Positions 36,784 to 48,326 of a DNA stretch of 64,000 nt are shown here, one piece after another. Source of the DNA: Cryptomeria japonica (taxonomy: Eukaryota > Streptophyta > Pinopsida > Cupressales > Cupressaceae); contig NC_081406.1 of assembly GCF_030272615.1 (NCBI RefSeq), positions 238,750,422-238,814,421 of the forward strand, read 5' to 3'. Position 1 is the stretch's first letter. The number at the start of each line of letters is the position of its first letter. Under the pieces are notes generated by a model. It was given only the letters and a program-made list of their open reading frames with translations. It ran no database searches and had not been told where the DNA came from. The translations under genes and the position numbers were made by a program.

Positions 36784-37318
36784 CGGATTCTATTGAGTCA
36801 GAATGCCTTTCATTCTCTCCTCTTTGATCTCTCCAACAAAGGCCATCTATCATTTCAGCACTAGAATCCTAAGAGGTGTATCCATCAAGCTAAATGAGAA
36901 ATAATCAAGGCACCTAGCTTAGCAACCTAAATAGAGCTGGCTAATTAATGCTTCGTAAAGGGTAGCTAGTCTAGTCGAAGAGAGGAGCGTCAAGCAGGTT
37001 AGGATCAAGATCGGAGGGTCATGATGCAAAGGATGCAATCTCCAAAGATCTAAGACATAATTACAACCGCCTTAGCCTTTAAGCTAAGGGTACTCAAGCT
37101 TTTGAATCACTGAGGGAGCGTCACCTCAAAATTACTAGGGTGTCATTATTATGGTACTGATCGATGAAGAGATGTTGACGCATGCCGTCCGACAAGACAT
37201 GTTCCTCCTAACAGCTGTGGTTTATTAAATTTAGATGGGAAATAGAAGAAAATAGCAGAATTTTAATGGCTAGGTAAATTTTAATCCTAATAGAAAGCAA
37301 TGTATATATGAATAGTAA

Positions 37319-37530
37319 TACCTATATATCCATGTCTGCATATTTCAAATGTGGTGAAGTATGCATGCATGTTTATATACATATGCCTATTCTTTTATGC
37401 TATTGCCTCCTACTAGTCTTAAATACCTATATATCCACGTCTACATATTTCAGATGTGGCGAAGTATGCATGCATGTTTATATACATATGCCTATTCCTA
37501 TATGCTATTGCCTCCTACTAGTCTTAAAAC
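37319..37530. repeat. 105-bp tandem duplication
   Basis: Two copies starting TACCTATATATCCA/CG at 37319 and 37424, differing at a few positions, in the noncoding stretch between the ORF2 stop and the 178-codon ORF. Confidence 0.85.
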
Positions 37531-37705
37531 TTACACATTTTTCATTGTTGATGAATCAATATAGGATATATGCTTGACAGTTTGCATAAATTATATATGA
37601 TGCCAGATTGGTGTGTATCTATATATATAGGTGTGTATATATATATATAATGGAATTGGAATATTGTCAGGGTAGGAATGAGCATATATTTGTGAATGAA
37701 GAGCT

Positions 37706-40700
37706 TCAGATGAAGTCTAGGGGGAGATGGATGCCATCCACTCCCATGTTAGCTAACTCGTTCGCTCTTTTATTACCTTTCTTATAGATATGATTGACCT
37801 TTAACCTCTCAAACCCTTGACATAAATCAATGGCTCGAGACAGTAGGGTGTTGAGTCACCAATTGGACATACTGCCTTTTCTAAGAGCATTGACAATTAT
37901 AGCAGAGTCCCCCTCAATATCCAAATACCTCACTCCTAATTTCCTACAAAGATGCAGGCCTTCCACCAGGGCCATCAATTCCACCCAGTTCTTCGATTTG
38001 ATGCCTACAGGGGATGCTTGGATGGCTATTTCTTTGCCTTCCCAATTGTGGACAGAGCATCCTATGCCTGCCACTCTTGGATTGCCCTGGGACACCCCAT
38101 CAAAATTTAACTTAAGCCATCCCACGCCTAGAGGATGCCATTTGCAATCAGCTCTTCTCCTAAGAATTCCCTCAAGGCCATCCCCCACAAAGGGTGGGAT
38201 AGATAGACCCACCCAAAGACCTTTCATCTTTTCATCCCAATAGGCTATAGTGGCATTCTTCTTCATACCCGAGAAGATCTGACAGTTTATGAGTTCAATG
38301 ATAGCAGCCTCAATGTTATTGATAACCCAGTGCACCTCTAGTTTTTCATTTTTGAAAAGACGTTTATTTATCTCCTTCCACAACTCCCACATTATGGTAG
38401 ATGGAAGAGAGATCCATAACCCTTCAAAAGTACTACCTCATCTAAGGTTAGGCCAAGCTCTAAGAATCCCTAAGATGGACTGGGGGAAGGCAGAGGACCA
38501 ACCAAGTTTCTTGGTGAACCAGACCCAACATTGGTTTGCATATGTACAATTGAGGAGAAGATGATTGGTATCTTCTTCATTCATCTCACATAGAGGGCAT
38601 CTACTAGGTCCCTCATACCCCATCCTCCTAAATTTATTAGCTGTCAAGAGTTTGTTCTTGAGAGAAAGCCAAGAGAAGACTCCAGCCTTGGGTAGGTACC
38701 TATCCCAACAAAGTTTCAGAGGAAGCTCTGTCATGGGTCTAAGGTGGGCTTTGGTGATATGAGAGTACCCATCCTTAGAATTATATTCCCCACTCAAGGA
38801 GCCATCCCATACAAGCCTATTCTTATTTAGGCCAAAGGAGATGTTTCTTGTTCTAAGAATTGCCATGAGTTTACAAATATCCCCTGCAGGGATATCCTCA
38901 TTTTCTCTGTCTATCCACTACCACCCCGCCCCTTCCACTGAGGGGGAGATGTAGTTCCTTAACAAGGTATCTCTATGTGATTCATGGAGATCTCAAGAAG
39001 CCCCAAAGTCATGAATTTTCTCTATAGCCTTATACCCTCCCCACGAGTTAGACTAGAAAAGGGCTTCATCCCCGGAACCAAGGTTCCAAGTGAGTTTTTC
39101 TAAAATAATACTTCTGCAATCCAACATAAATTTCCATATGCGAGATCCTCTGGGTGGATTGTTTTCTCTAAAAATTTGGATAGGGTTACCTCCATTGAGG
39201 TATTTATGGTGCAATAACCTTGCCCACTTCAGGAGGGGATGTCTGAACATTCTCCAAACTAACTTGGCCCCAAGGGCTCTGCTTTGGTCATGAAGATTTT
39301 TAATGCCAACACCTCCTTCTTCTTTTGGTCTGCATATCTTGTCCCAAGATAGGAGTGATAATTTCCTATCTTCATTGGCACCTTGCCAGAAGAACGTCCT
39401 AAGGTGTTTGTTTAGTTCATCCTATTTTTTGGATGATAAATTTTGATAGGAAAGCAGGTAAATGGGCATGGCTGCCAAGACCGATTTAACCAAGGTTACC
39501 CTACCTGCAGAGGACAACCATCTTCTTTTCCATGTGTTAATCCTCGATTTGATTTTATCTACCTGGTGGTCCCACAGTTTTGATGACCTACTACCTTTAT
39601 CTATGGGAATGCCTAGATATTTGCAAGGGAGGAGACCCGGCTTTACCTCCAAGATTTTATAGATCTTTTCCCCAGATGAGGGGTCAATGTTGAACATAAA
39701 TATTGTCAACTTCTCCAAATTAACCTCTTGACCCGATACTAACATATAGGCTTTGAGGATACTTTTGAGGGCTCTTGCTTCCCTAATGTTGCCATGCCCA
39801 AAAAACATTGTATCATCAACAAATTGCTAGTGGCTAATGGCAGGAAGGCCACTGGTAATAGGAATACCTTGGATCCTGGCCTCCTCTTTGGCCTTTGAGA
39901 TAGATCTCCCTAGGGCCTTTGCCATAATAATGAAGAGGAAAGGAGACATAGGGTCCCCCTTCCTAAGCCCTCTCGATCTGCTAAAGAAACCTTCAGGATT
40001 GCCATTGATCAAGACAAAAAATTTAGGAGTGGACATACATTCAAAAATAAGGTTGATCCAAGATTTGGAGAAGCCAAATGCTTCCAAGAATTTACATAAA
40101 AAGCGCCAGTCAACTTTCTCATAGGCTTTGCTGATATATAATTTGACAAGCATGTTTGGAGCATTATTAAGCTGGACCGAGTGGATAGCTTCTTGGGAAA
40201 TTATTAACCCATCAAAGATTGATCTGTCAGCTACAAAGCCTATTTGTTCTTCGATAATGATGAGAGGGAGAAGTTTCTGAAGTCTAGCTGCTAAGGTTTG
40301 GGTAAGGAGTTTATAAAGGGTGTTACACAAGACTATGGGCCTAAAACCATTGAAGTTGTCTGGTTTCTCTCCTTTTGGAATCATAACTAGGAAGGTATTG
40401 TTGATCTCCTTGAGAATCTTCCCTAAGTTTCTGACACCCTCTAAGGCCTCCGTGATCTCCAGCCCCATAAAATCCCAACATTTTTGAAGAAGCTAGTTGG
40501 GAAGCCATCTGGGCCCGGAGCTTTATCTAGATTCATCTTCATGAGGGCAGATTTAACCTCGTCCTCAGAGAATTTCTTAAGCAAGCATTTATTGTGTTCT
40601 TCATTAATGAGTTTTGGAAGATTGTTAATAATATTAAGTTGGCCCTTAAGATTGAAACCATCAGTTTTGTTTAGGACACCTTTAAAGAACCTAATAGCTT

Positions 40701-41898
40701 CTGAGGCAACATCGGCCAGGTCTGCCAGGTTGTCTCCCTATCTATTCTTAATGTTGGAGATCTAATTAACCCATCTCCTCTACTTGGTGCTATTGTGGAA
40801 GAACTTGGTGTTGCGATCCCCATCTTTTAGCCAAGATTCCCTGGATTTTTGTCTCCAGAAGATCTCTTCTTTTGGCAGAATCTTTTCATACTTTGATAGT
40901 AATGATTTTTCCTTAAGGAAGAGATGTTCATTCATCCGCCTCTCTAGAACATCCTTATTAACATTCGTAAGATCCTTTTCTATTAAGAGTTTCTTGTCAA
41001 AGATGTTACCAAAGTTCTCCCTATTCCACTCCAAGAGCTTCCTTTTAATAAACTTCAACTTGTTTGCCACAATAAACATTTTCAAGCCTATGAAGATTGA
41101 ATCACTCCACCAATGTTCAATTAGGTTGATGATGTTGTCATTCTTGAACCACATGCTTTCAAATTTGACAGGGCAGTTTCTAGGAGAGTGATCTGTCAAG
41201 ATTTTAAGTTGAAGTGGGAAGTGGTAAGAGCTAGATAAAGGTAGATCTCTGCTTCCATGGTGTAATTGAGCTCCGAAAGCCCTCCATGGATAAAAAACCT
41301 ATCAAGTTTTTCCACAATGTTGCAGAAACCTTTCCTTCTATTATTCCATGTAAAGGTGTTCTCTGCTGTGAATTTCCAGTAGAGAGTTCCTATTGATCCA
41401 GTTATTGAAGTCCAAAGCCACTGGGGGTAGCTTGATACTATCTTCCCTTTTGTCTTCAGCCTTAGTGATGGCATTGAAATCTCCACCAATGATACATACC
41501 TTGTTCGGGTGATTACCAAGGAAGGCCTCAAGTTCCAATGAAACTAGGGCTTTGTCCCTATTTTGGATAGGACCATAAACATTGATCAAATTAAATCTTA
41601 ACTTGTTGTTATAGCATACTACTTCTCTGCCTATCCAAATTTTTTTTATCTCTAATGGTGAAAACAAGGAAAATCTAGGGTCCCAAATGATTGCCAAGCC
41701 TCCTAAAGCCCCCATGGACGGGGAATGCTTCAATTTTCTAAAGCTTAATTTCTTTTAGAAAAGGTCGATCTTGGAGGAGTTCATTTTAGTTTCTTGGATT
41801 AGAATTATGTCTGGTTTTGATTCAGATATACAATACTTTATGATGCGTTGTTTGTTAGGGGCGTTCAAGCCCCTAACATTCCATGATATGATTTTCAT
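37706..41898 (-). pseudogene. LINE ORF2: endonuclease, reverse transcriptase, RNase H
   Basis: It starts at ATG 41898 (MKIISWNVRGLN), typical of the AP-like endonuclease. The endonuclease continues with PDIILIQETKM, an in-frame TAG or TAA at about 41757, NLINVYGP and IIGGDFNAI. The reverse transcriptase is at about 40470-39420, with FRPIVLCNTLYKLLTQTLA, LRKGDPMSPFLFI and FVDDTMFF as the catalytic box, then CKYLGIPI. A zinc-binding CPLCEMNEEDTNHLLLNC follows (about 38590). The C-terminal RNase H (about 38150-37706) has LNFDGVSQGNP, VELMALVEGL and GDSAIIVNAL, but ends NKRANELA where an Asp is expected, so the last catalytic acid appears replaced by Asn. Several stops and a frameshift near 41400 make it non-functional. 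Confidence 0.85.
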
Positions 41899-43962
41899 GG
41901 TTTTGTGGGGAGGAACTCCCCCTCCCCTACATTAAAAGGAGATGAGATTTTAGGTTGTCCCCTAGCATACCCATCCTTGGTTCTTAACTTAGCAAGGGAT
42001 CTTCTACCTCTTCTCTTAATGAGCTTGGCACAATCAGGAGAGTCTTTGCTTTCTTCAGAGATATGAATTCCTAGAATGTTGGGGTTTTCATTTTCCAGAT
42101 TGTCCAAGGCCACAAAATGTTCTTCTGTTTCCAAATTGACTCTAGTATTATCCACTAAATTTTTAACGTGGAGATCCCTCTGTCCATCCATGTCCTCAGA
42201 ATCACAAACCTCATCCATAAATTGTTTCATTAGGTCATTAACTACTTCTTCCCCAATATAATTGGCGATAATATTGACCTCCCTAGCTACTTGTTCATTC
42301 TTCGTTTCTGCCTCCACCAGATTATTCTTCAAGGGTGGGGAAGAATCCTCTACTCCCTCATTGGCCAACCTATCTGAAACTAGAGTTGATGGTTGAACCT
42401 GCCTAGAGTCAATAACCATAGTTGGGGGGTAGCTTTCCTTTACCAATGATTGCTCAGAGGGGAAAAAATTACAGTCTAATTGAGACCTGGAGGGCTCATC
42501 ATCCTCGGGTTGTTGTATAATCCAGAGGCTATGTTACTGGCTAAACTTGGCTGATCCTTCTAAAGAGGAGGCTCACTAATATCACCTTCTTCTAAATCTT
42601 GATCCCTGATCCCAGTGACATCTATTGGTGTCAAGCCAGTTTCCAGAGATGGGGGTGACAGGGAGCTTGAATTCTTGATGAGGGGGTCCTTGGGAAGGGT
42701 TTTAAAGCATTGATCCTCTGTAAGATCAGAGGGATGGTGTTTATGATTCTTTTTAGATTCAAGGCCTTCTAAAGTAAGACCCTCCATTTCTTCCAAGAAT
42801 TTAAATGAGATGCCAGAATTCTTATGATTTAACCTAGGATATGTCATCACATGAGAATATATCTTAGGGAAATCATCTCCAATGGGGCCAACATAAAAGG
42901 ATAATTCTATGGTTAAGCTGAAGTTATCGAATTTTAGCATTATGTTTTCTAAATTTTTGATGTTGATGTCCATTGTTACCATAAGAATCTGGTTAGAGAA
43001 TTTAAGAGAGGTTTTTTTAACACATACAAATTTCCCAATTTTATTGCCTATCATTTTTTGGATTTCAATATTACGAAGTTCTACTGGTAAATTTTCAATT
43101 GATATTTCCCTATTTACCATGAAAGGATTTAACCGAGATGGATAAAAAAGGGGCTGCCATGCCCAACATTCTAAATTAAAACCCTTGTATTTTAAGATAT
43201 CCCCAAACAAAAGCCTATTTCTCAAACCTGGGTTGCCACATTCAATTGTAAGGAAATTATCATGAAGGAAATCGATTCTTACCTGGTCCTTAAAGGATGA
43301 TGTTAACCAGTCAGCAATTTTCTCAGACGAAATACCCAAACCTTCCCATCGGGCAAAGATGACGCATTCCTTACAATGCTTTTGATGCTTTGATAGGGTT
43401 TGAATGTCAATTTCAATCACCAGCCTTATCTTAGTGGCTGGTGGATTCTTTGATGAGTCAACCTCAAAATGCTTGTTACCCATTAGATTTTCATGATTCT
43501 AAATAGAATGATGACCCAGGGTTTCCTTACCCTTCACAAATTTTTCTAAAAAATTCCGTTGAGGAATGATATCCCGATTGATGGTGTTGTTATAATGGTT
43601 AGGTTTTAAAAAACCCTCCAAATAATGCTAAGAATTTTGGGCATGGCCTGTTGGTTGACCGAGTGCTCGCCTAGCTAAATGCTTGGGTTTTCTACGTCTA
43701 ACCTTCTACCAATTTCGATCCTTACCTACACGGGGAGGAGGGGGAGCCCTATCCATTTTTATCAACGCATATTTGGTTTTCGCAAAGAAAGCCTCCTGTT
43801 CATGAGTTCATGATGCAGCCTTAATGGGACCCTCAGCCTGAAGATTGTTAGCAAGAATAGAGAAGCGATTCATAGAGCCCATATAAGTGCCAAGCGGTGG
43901 TCTCGATAGCAACAAGGCAGAGATACCAAGGCGATGCCGCGATATTTTGGTTGCAAAGCCAT
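41895..43962 (-). pseudogene. LINE ORF1 (DUF4283-like) protein
   Basis: ORF1 is decayed at its N-terminal end (43962-43483: MNRFSILANNLQAEGPIKAA, then KMDRAPPPPRVGKDRNW with intervening stops). It is clean in the middle (43483-42560, 307 codons) and in the C-terminal part (42446-41895, 183 codons). The middle has the DUF4283-type fold of plant LINE ORF1 proteins: VIFARWEGLGISSEKIADWL, LTIECGNPGLRNRL, WAWQPLFYPSRLNPF and ISIENLPVELRN. It is an RNA-binding protein of the retrotransposition particle. The C-terminal part is acidic with a basic KLIKRRGRRSLAKLRTK patch. Its TGA stop overlaps the ORF2 ATG as ATGA. The 5' untranslated region is only about 20 bp if the element starts where the target duplication ends. 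Confidence 0.75.
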
Positions 43963-43984
43963 TTTTTACTATTAAATTTGATTT

Positions 43985-44008
43985 TAAGATTAATTTTATT
44001 ATTCAAAT
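43985..44008. other. LINE target-site duplication, right
   Basis: Second copy of the 35048-35070 sequence with a C inserted in the TTATTCAAAT end. Confidence 0.8.
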
Positions 44009-44401
44009 TATAATTATATATATTTTCTAATTAAATTACGAACATATTCTTAAGAAAAATGTATGTTTTCACTATAATTTTTATATTATATTATAATTGT
44101 TAATATTATTTTATTGAAGTGAGAGTTGTAGTTAATATTATAGAAATATAACTAAAAAATATAATTTCGAAATAACAATAGTTTAAAATTATATTAATTA
44201 AGAATTGCAACAAATATTTTTATTACAATATTATGCAAGTGTAGGAGACAATTGTTATAATTATAACTCTATCATTTTTAATTAAATTAGCATTATATTT
44301 TTTAGAAAAATATATCATCCCTATAATATTAATTTTTTTTATAGTATAATTATTTATATTATTCTATTGAAGTAAAAGTACAGCTAGTCTATTAGGGTTT
44401 T
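44009..44401. other. AT-rich end of unit B
   Basis: Matches 15540-15726 of unit A up to about 44190, then continues AT-rich. A related sequence recurs at 44700-44770 (AAAATAACA, TTTAAAATTATA, ACAAATATTTTAATTACAAT). No gene is recognised. Confidence 0.5.
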
Positions 44402-44482
44402 ATGTTTTTTCCTTTGTCTTCTAATTTTTGGCATTTGTTTTGTGTCATACAACAAACAGTGCAAAACTTTTTAGGTTTAAAA

Positions 44483-44551
44483 ATGGCCACGAGTAGCTCC
44501 ATGCTAGTAGTTGCTGGTTTGACATCTCGCATGAATGGTTCCACCAAACAA
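44483..44551 (+). CDS. Possible orphan first exon with transit peptide
   Basis: ATG 44483 opens 23 codons beginning MATSSSMLVVAGLTSRMNG, rich in Ser, Thr, Ala and Val with one Arg and no acidic residue, like the start of a plastid transit peptide. It is followed by a good splice donor (CAA|GTAAGC at 44552). The 5' side has AGGGTTT, a telo-box-like word. No following exon is found before the polygalacturonase. It may be a gene fragment left by rearrangement, or chance. Confidence 0.25.
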
Positions 44552-44847
44552 GTAAGCAAAAAGATTTGTTTCCTAAATTTTTTTAAATGAGGTATGTCTT
44601 TTGATAATTTTAATCTAATATAGATACTCACATACTATTCATAAAAATAAAATAAAAGTAAAAATAATTAATATTAAATAAATATAATTAAAATAATATA
44701 ATTTTAAAATAACATTGATTTAAAATTATAATAATTAAAAATCACTACAAATATTTTAATTACAATATTACTCAATGTTATATGACACTTGTTTCAATAT
44801 TCTTTTATGTTCTGAACATCTGTTTTAAGTAAAAGAATATTGAACGG

Positions 44848-45131
44848 AGAAATAGGAAAAATCAAATGATTGCTATTGTTCGATTGCGTTTGCATTTCGA
44901 TTTCTGTGGTAGTCTGTCATTTGATAGGAAGCTGAAATAGGAAAAATCAAATGATCTGGTATTGTTCGATTGGCTTCCATTTCGATTTCTGTGGTAGTCC
45001 ATTATTTGATAGGTAAGCTGAAATAGGAAAAATCAAATTATCTGGTATTGTTCGATAGAAAAAAACAAATGATCTGGTATAGTTCAATTGGGTTTGCATT
45101 TCGATTTCTGGGGTAGTCTGTTATTTGATAC
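44848..45131. repeat. 86-bp minisatellite upstream of the polygalacturonase
   Basis: Units begin GAAATAGGAAAAATCAAAT at 44848, 44934 and 45020. The third is shortened and followed by a fourth partial unit from 45059. Shared words are TTGTTCGATTG, CATTTCGATTTCTG and GGTAGTCTGT. The array ends about 200 bp before the probable TATA box. Confidence 0.9.
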
Positions 45132-45328
45132 GTGGTTTGCATTTAGAGAATCTAAGACGATCAATACACAAGCATTCCAAAGCCATTCATTTGCTGAAAG
45201 AGTGCTGTTACCACACACGGTAGACCTAACAAAGACTCACGACTTGTGATGTAAATCAAACCAAGATCTAAGTATCCCTTTCCTTGCAGGTAGCAACTTA
45301 GTAGTAATCAGAATAGTTCCTAATATAG

Positions 45329-45335
45329 TATAAAC
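45329..45335 (+). promoter_or_regulatory. TATA box of the polygalacturonase gene
   Basis: TATAAAC lies 103 bp before the ATG at 45432, and CT-rich leader sequence (TCTCTTTCTCTAATTCAC) lies between them. The position is usual for a plant core promoter. Confidence 0.5.
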
Positions 45336-45431
45336 AGGCATTATTTAACGCTCACTCATCTCCTTCACTCATACCTTAGGTCTCTTTCTCTAATTCACAT
45401 TTGACTGAATCTTAGTTAGGCTCTAATTCTA

Positions 45432-48222
45432 ATGAGATCAATGGCTCGACCAGGTCAAAATCTTCATGTGAAAAATTTGGTCTTGGTGGCCTTATATTTG
45501 GTCATCATGGCAGTTGAAGCCCAGTTAATCACATCCAGTAACAGATATCTTAGGGCTTCTACAATATCTCTGGCTTCTACTCAGGGTAGAAATGGAAGAA
45601 GTTTTGGCGTACAAAATTATGGTGCAGTGGGTGATGGAGAGCACGACGATACTGAGGTCCTCTTATCATTTATCCTCTTGTTCCTAACATTAAGATCTTA
45701 TTTACTGCCACTTTAACAGTTTCTATCTTGAGTAACAGAAAGTTTACATCTTATTATTAAGGACTCCAAAATCTTATGTCTTATTAAAATTCTAATGGTT
45801 TTCAGGCGTTTACTCGTGCATGGAATGATGCTTATAAAGCGTCGTCTGCAACTTTGAATGTGCCAGGTGGCAAGACTTTTCTGGTCAACAATCTAAATTT
45901 CCAGGGACCGTGTCAGCCTGGTTTCACATTTCAGGTCTAAAATTTGAACATAACCCTAAAGGATTCAAAAACAATGGATTTAATACATCTCATTTTGTCG
46001 AGAAATTGTATAGTTCTATGCTATTTGTATTTGTAGTAAGAATAGTAATCCTTCTCCAAAGTTTACCAAACTCTAGATTAATTCTATGTTTGATCCTCAT
46101 TCTGTAATTTTGTGCAGTGATTCGAGAATATGGTAGTAACTCAAGACATTTTTTTAATTTTTATTTTACTAGGTCGATGGAATTATTGTTGCCCCAGAAA
46201 ATCCGAGCAGCTGGAAGAGCACATATGTGTGGTTGTTGATCAAGCATCTTTAACAATTTACATTGACTGGGGTAAACATAAAAGTAGACCAACGGTTAGT
46301 AACCATTTACACTGCTGAACTTCTCTTGTGTGTTTCTAGTTTCTGATACAGAATATATGTAAAATACTACCTAAACTAGAACCTTAATACATGTAAAATT
46401 TTACCTAAACCTGCACAGTAAGGTTCTAGTTTGAATTTTCAAACAGAATTTGCAGATGAATGAGGAAAAATAAATAAAGCCTGTAAAACCGGAGTTATTT
46501 TTTTAATTAGCTTACAATAAAGAAAGCAACATCAGTTTTTCAATACACAGGAATAAAACAGAAAGCAGCGAGTATCTTCCATAAAGCATGAATAAAAATA
46601 GGTCCGTAAAGCATGGGAAAAAAATACTTACATGCGCTAAAATTATAGATGCATATCATATGACTTTCTTTTTTCCAAAGGCCATTCAATTCAATGATGT
46701 GAAAGGGAGTGCACTGAGTGGACTGAAGGTGACAAACAGTCCTCAATTTCATGTCACATTGACAAATTGTGAGAGTGTCCAGATCGTGGGTATTACCATT
46801 CAGGCACCAGAAAGCAGCCCAAACACTGATGGAATTGATACGTTCCAATCCACAAATATAGTCATAAAAGATTCCACTATTGGAACAGGTAAAGGAATGA
46901 GGAATGTGGCAAATATATTCATTTTCAGATTTTGTTTTAAATAAAACAGTTTGAATTTCCAAGGGTGAATTGTCTTAGTGATAAATATTTTGGACCATAA
47001 ATAGTTTGGATTATATTTCAAGATTCATCAGTAACATTCTTTGATTATCAAAGTACACTCTATGATACATCAATGATTTTATTTGATTACAAGTTAAAAA
47101 ACTGATAAAAGAAAATGGATGCGACAATTATAATTAAAAAATTTCATATCATAGATTAATTATGATCTCAGATTTTTTCTTTTATTCTTAAATATAATAT
47201 TAAATAGCAGAGATTATATGTGAATAGAGACATATGAGTACATGGAAGTTTGATGACTGCAGGAGATGACTGTGTGGGGATAGGTGATGGGTCTTCAAAT
47301 ATTAACATCAATGATATCACATGCAGTCCAGGCCATGGAATAAGGTGATTAACGCTCTTAATAAACACAAATCCCTTAACAGCTAATAATAATTTATGTC
47401 TGTCTAAATATGTTAGGCATGAGAAATTCTTTATATTATTTGTATAATTTTGCAGCATTGGAAGTCTTGGAAGAGGAAACACGAAAGCAGATGTCCATTC
47501 TATTCACGTGGACGGCGCCAAGTTGACATCAACAAGGAATGGATTAAGAATCAAGACATGGCCGGTATAATAATTATTTCAATAATCTCAAATTAAATCA
47601 TTGCTGTTTTAAAAATAACATAAAAAAAAATACTTCTGTATGCTGAGGATAGATGAAATGTAGTATTGAAATAAAGGAGAACTACAAGAATCATTGTTTA
47701 TTTTTATTTTCATGGGATTTTCAATAGGTTACACTATTTGAAATGTTCATTGACAAACTGTCTATGATATAACAGGGGGGTTCTGGCGTGGCAAGTGATA
47801 TAACATATGAAAATGGCCAGATGGAAGACGTAAGCAACCCAAAAATAATTAACCAGTTCTACTGTGAAACAGTTGACACTGGGTCTGGTTGCAAGTCTCA
47901 GGTAGACATCTGATCTAAATCCTTAATTAAACTCAGTTTTTGCTTTCAATACAACTGAGATCTGATTCGGAGTTCACCTTTTCATTTGATGTAGAGTTCT
48001 GCTGTGAAAATCAGTAATGTAGAATACAGTACTATCAGGGGCACAACACCAACAGAAGATGGAATCACATTGTCGTGCAGCCAAAGCGGATCTTGCATGG
48101 GCATAAAAATGGAGAACATAGTTTTGGTAACTGGCTCAGGGGCGCAAGCTTCTTGTAATGCCCAAAACGTACAGGGTGGAAATTCGATTCCTTCACGTTG
48201 TCTGGGCAACAATGGCCAATGA
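45432..48222 (+). pseudogene. Polygalacturonase (glycoside hydrolase family 28), disrupted
   Basis: Eight exons can be laid out with GT-AG introns: 45432-45656, 45806-45934, 46173-46294, 46681-46888, 47263-47344, 47456-47564, 47776-47901 and 47995-48222. The product would be a secreted pectin-hydrolysing enzyme. It has a signal peptide (hydrophobic core LVLVALYLVIMAVEA), NYGAVGDGEHDDTEAFTRAW, GPCQPGFTF, SPNTDGID, GTGDDCVGIG, GHGISIGSLG and RIKTW, so all four catalytic motifs (NTD, DD, GHG, RIK) are present. It resembles the pollen polygalacturonases of cypress-family conifers. Exon 3 has an in-frame TAA (46251-46253). It also lacks roughly 70 bp that would encode the IDGQG and WW segment, joining FTLTG to RPT out of frame (exon length 122, not a multiple of 3). 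It is therefore very probably a pseudogene, although every splice site is intact. It is not a toxin. Confidence 0.88.
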
Positions 48223-48326
48223 TATAACAGAGCTGTGAAGCTGTCTCTAATGCAGTAACCTATTTCTTGAATCCCTGAAAAGTAATGTAGTCTTCAGAAC
48301 AGTTAGCAATTAACAAGTTGGATCTT

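Larger units (their letters stand above)
35071..43966 (-). mobile_element. Near full-length L1-type LINE, about 8.9 kb
   Basis: On the minus strand the element has, in order, ORF1 (43962-41895), ORF2 with endonuclease, reverse transcriptase and RNase H (41898-37706), a 2.6-kb 3' region, and a 3' end reading GGCCTTTTATCGATCAAAAA with an A-rich tail. That 3' end is like those of many plant LINEs. A ~23-bp direct repeat flanks it, which is typical of target-primed reverse transcription. Both ORFs carry stops and frameshifts. It interrupts the AT-rich end of unit B and so is younger than the duplication or inserted into one copy only. Confidence 0.88.

Noticed and set aside
36340-36796. Plus-strand open frames opposite the 178-codon ORF
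   Set aside because: Shorter than the minus-strand frame, no motif, and in the antisense direction of the LINE.
45432-48222. A functional polygalacturonase gene
   Set aside because: Exon 3 has an in-frame TAA and a length of 122 that breaks the frame, and lacks a conserved segment, so a full-length enzyme cannot be made from this copy as read.
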